A program made the translations under genes and the position numbers. A stretch of 7,762 bases of DNA, from contig JBCCMB010000130.1 in the NCBI GenBank assembly GCA_039026555.1, positions 1-7,762 on the forward strand, in the 5' to 3' direction. The stretch is from JBCCMB01 sp039026555 (lineage in GTDB: Bacteria > Pseudomonadota > Alphaproteobacteria > Caulobacterales > Hyphomonadaceae). The notes below the pieces were generated by a model. The model saw only the letters and a list, made by a program, of their open reading frames with translations, did not search any database and was not told the origin of the DNA. Positions 5,836 to 7,762 of the stretch are shown in pieces (position 1 is the first letter of the stretch; the number at the start of each line of letters is the position of its first letter).

Positions 5836-6752
5836 CCAAGCATTTTTTAGATATCTGGCCGCTGCCCGCCAGCGAGCTGAGAGGCGTTTTAGACGCTGCG
5901 AAGGCGCGCAAAGCGGCGCGCAAAGGCGCGCCTAGAGGCGAGATCGATCAAGACGCGCCTCTGACGGGTCACGCTTTGGCGATGATTTTCGAAAAGAACT
6001 CAACGCGCACGCGGGTCAGTTTCGATATGGGCATTCGCCAGCTGGGCGGATCGTCGATCGTTCTCAACGCTGGAGATATGCAGCTGGGACGCGGCGAAAC
6101 GGTGGAGGATACCGCGCGCGTGCTGTCGCGCATGGTCGATGCCGTGATGATCCGCGCGAACAAGCACAGCGACGTCGAGGCTTTCGCCGCGGCCGCCAGC
6201 ATTCCGGTGATCAACGGCCTGACTGACGCCTCGCATCCCTGCCAAATCATGGCGGATTTGCAGACGCTGGAAGAACATGGGCTGGATTTGAAAGGCGCGC
6301 GCATCGCCTGGGTCGGGGACGGCAATAATGTGGCCTCGACCTACATCCACGCTGCGCCCAAATTCGGGTTTTCGCTCGCCTTGGGAACGCCTGCGGCCTA
6401 TGCGCCGAAATCCGTTGATGTAGACCGCGCGCGGGCCGAGCAAGGCCGGATAGATCTTTACGACACCGCTGAGGCCGCCGTGGCGGGCGCGGACGTCGTC
6501 ATCGCCGACAGTTTCGTCTCCATGGGCGACACCGACGCTGAACAACGCTACAAATCATTGGCGCCGTTTCAGGTGACCGAAGACCTTATGCAAAAGGCTG
6601 ATGGCGGGGCCAAATTCTTACATTGTCTTCCCGCGCATCGCGGCGAAGAAGTCACCGCCGACGTGATCGACGGTCCAAGCTCGCTCATATTTGATGAAGC
6701 GGAAAACCGGCTGCATGCGCAAAAAGCCGTGCTGGAATGGTGTTTTCAATGA
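5832..6752 (+). CDS. argF: Ornithine carbamoyltransferase ArgF
   Basis: This encodes 306 residues, normal for the anabolic enzyme, which joins carbamoyl phosphate and ornithine to give citrulline. The carbamoyl-phosphate loop is STRTR (57-61, within FEKNSTRTRVSFDMG). HPCQ is at 135-138, the ornithine-binding DxxxSMG is D226-G232 (DSFVSMG), and HCLPAHRGEEV at 264-274 holds the catalytic cysteine. All key residues are present. The start is GTG 5832, inside GTGA, so it overlaps the argD stop by four bases; no separate strong ribosome site is visible and translational coupling to argD is likely. The next ATG (residue 51) would remove the N terminus. A Lys/Arg/Ala-rich segment at residues 24-36 is a mild variation. 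The gene ends in ATGA, shared with the start of hslO. Confidence 0.96.
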   Translation: MTKHFLDIWPLPASELRGVLDAAKARKAARKGAPRGEIDQDAPLTGHALAMIFEKNSTRTRVSFDMGIRQLGGSSIVLNAGDMQLGRGETVEDTARVLSRMVDAVMIRANKHSDVEAFAAAASIPVINGLTDASHPCQIMADLQTLEEHGLDLKGARIAWVGDGNNVASTYIHAAPKFGFSLALGTPAAYAPKSVDVDRARAEQGRIDLYDTAEAAVAGADVVIADSFVSMGDTDAEQRYKSLAPFQVTEDLMQKADGGAKFLHCLPAHRGEEVTADVIDGPSSLIFDEAENRLHAQKAVLEWCFQ

Positions 6753-7681
6753 TTGAGGCGGGCGATCCGCTGGGAGAGGGTGACGATTTCGTCGCCAGTT
6801 TTCAGCTTGAAAACTCGTCTGTCCGCGGCCGCGCCACACGATTGGGCGATGGCGTTATCGATCCCATCTTGAAGCGTCACAATTATCCGCGCTGGGCGGC
6901 GCATGCTTTGGGCGAAGCGCTGACCTTGGCGGTGTTAATCAGCGCGTCGTTGAAGTTTGAAGGCCGCATCTCAGTTCAGGCCGAGGGCGACGGTCCCATT
7001 TCCATGCTGGTCGCAGAGGCGCGCACGGATGGCGGCGTACGCGGATATTTGAAGCTTAATCAAGACAAATGGGATCGCCTCATGGCGCTGAACAAGGGCG
7101 ATCGTCCGCACGTGCCGCAAATGATCGGCAAGGGCGTGCTCGGGATCGTGCTCATTCAAGACGATCCATCCATGCAGCCTTATCAAGGCGTCGTACCGCT
7201 AGACGGCGCGGATATCGCTCAATGCGCTGAGCATTATTTCGCCCAGTCAGAGCAAATCCCAACGCGCGTACGCCTCAGCGTCGCGGAGTTGGAAGAGCCG
7301 GGCGGAACGCACCGTTGGCGTTCAGGTGGCGCGATTTTGCAACAAGTGGCCGGCGATATGGCGCGCGGGGAAACGGATGAAGACTGGAACCATGCGCGGA
7401 CCCTGTTTGAGACCGTGACTGACGCCGAGCTCGCGGATCCGGACGTTTCAACCGCCCAATTGCTGTATCGCCTGTTTCATGAAGACGGCGTGCGGTTGGA
7501 GCCGCCCTCCGCATTGCGCGACGCCTGCACCTGTTCGGAAGAGCGCCTCAAGCGAACGCTCGCCGGAATGCCGCCGGCCGAGATCCGCGCGCTCGCCGAA
7601 GACGACGGCATGCTGGTCGCCGATTGCCAATTTTGCGGCCGCATCTATCGCTTCGCCGCAGAAGAAGTGGTGGGCCGTTAG
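6749..7681 (+). CDS. hslO: Redox-regulated holdase chaperone Hsp33
   Basis: This encodes 310 residues. Hsp33 is a cytosolic chaperone switched on by oxidative unfolding. The N-terminal domain shows DDFVASFQLENSSVRGR and RLG near the start, then HALGEALTLAVLISASLKFEGR (about residues 52-73) and YLKLNQDKW. The C-terminal redox switch has the zinc ligands C260-T-C262 and C293-Q-F-C296, a CxC-X30-CxxC arrangement within the family's usual range, so the switch looks intact. One further cysteine (C159) lies outside it. The start is ATG 6749, which overlaps the argF stop as ATGA and implies coupling; an in-frame ATG at 6737 would add four residues and cannot be excluded. The stop overlaps the stop of a convergent TrkH-like gene by two bases. 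Confidence 0.96.
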   Translation: MIEAGDPLGEGDDFVASFQLENSSVRGRATRLGDGVIDPILKRHNYPRWAAHALGEALTLAVLISASLKFEGRISVQAEGDGPISMLVAEARTDGGVRGYLKLNQDKWDRLMALNKGDRPHVPQMIGKGVLGIVLIQDDPSMQPYQGVVPLDGADIAQCAEHYFAQSEQIPTRVRLSVAELEEPGGTHRWRSGGAILQQVAGDMARGETDEDWNHARTLFETVTDAELADPDVSTAQLLYRLFHEDGVRLEPPSALRDACTCSEERLKRTLAGMPPAEIRALAEDDGMLVADCQFCGRIYRFAAEEVVGR

Positions 7682-7762
7682 CCCCGCCAGAAGCGGGGGC
7701 TTAGGATCACGAAAGCGGCGATGAGCTCCAGGCGCCCCAACAGCATGGCGAAGGCGCAGAGC
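7678..7762 (-). CDS. trkH: C-terminal end of a TrkH-like potassium transporter (partial)
   Basis: Read on the minus strand from the window edge, one frame is open for 28 codons to TAA (7680-7678). It contains AFAMLLGRLELIAAFVILSP followed by RFWRG. TrkH/TrkG proteins typically end with a last membrane helix containing M-L-x-GRLE and a terminal P-x-FWR, and the match in order and spacing is good. TrkH is the membrane subunit of the Trk potassium uptake system, working with TrkA. Only the end is visible, so subtype and intactness are unknown. The assignment rests on a short stretch but on distinctive residues. Confidence 0.75.
   Translation of the reverse strand, partial: LCAFAMLLGRLELIAAFVILSPRFWRG
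7681..7700. terminator. Weak hairpin at the hslO / trkH convergence
   Basis: CCCCGC (7682-7687) pairs with GCGGGG (7693-7698) around a CAGAA loop; a bulged G (7699) lets G7681 pair with C7700. It starts at the last base of the hslO stop and lies inside the last codons of the convergent TrkH-like gene. No T tract follows on plus, so termination is uncertain. Confidence 0.35.

Noticed and set aside
1..7762. tRNA, rRNA or CRISPR elements
   Set aside because: No cloverleaf-type sequence, rRNA segment or regularly spaced repeat was seen on either strand.

Overview
The window looks like a piece of an alphaproteobacterial chromosome. The strongest marker is gcrA, a cell-cycle regulator largely confined to Alphaproteobacteria that carry the CcrM (GANTC) methyltransferase. 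Support comes from the gcrA / argD / argF / hslO order, which I recall from several alphaproteobacterial genomes, and from GANTC sites that are rare in genes and clustered at the gcrA promoter. I cannot fix the order or genus.

Layout, left to right. (1) The 3' end of an unrecognised, mostly helical protein (1-279, +). (2) An AT-rich islet (about 280-1810) that holds a small secreted two-cysteine protein (512-859, +) and a dead IS110-family transposase on the minus strand (879-1810), broken by two stop codons and one frameshift. (3) A strong inverted-repeat structure (1890-1955) and a candidate promoter in front of a TerC-family membrane protein (2048-2860, +). (4) A convergent hairpin, then gcrA (2913-3437, -). 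Its upstream region carries GANTC sites and DnaA-box-like sequences. (5) A forward cluster: an ABC-2 permease without an adjacent ATPase (3692-4540), argD (4648-5835), argF (5832-6752) and hslO (6749-7681). The last three are joined by 4-base start/stop overlaps. (6) The last 28 codons of a TrkH-like potassium transporter on the minus strand (7678-7762), whose stop codon overlaps that of hslO.

How the genes work together: argD and argF are consecutive-phase enzymes of arginine synthesis (acetylornithine aminotransferase and ornithine carbamoyltransferase) and are translationally coupled to hslO, the redox-activated chaperone Hsp33. gcrA is transcribed away from this cluster and is probably timed by DnaA and by GANTC methylation. 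terC and the permease are membrane functions with no visible link to the arginine genes. Most of the window is conserved housekeeping DNA. The parts worth a second look are the gcrA control region, the structured element before terC, and the small secreted protein beside the dead insertion sequence.
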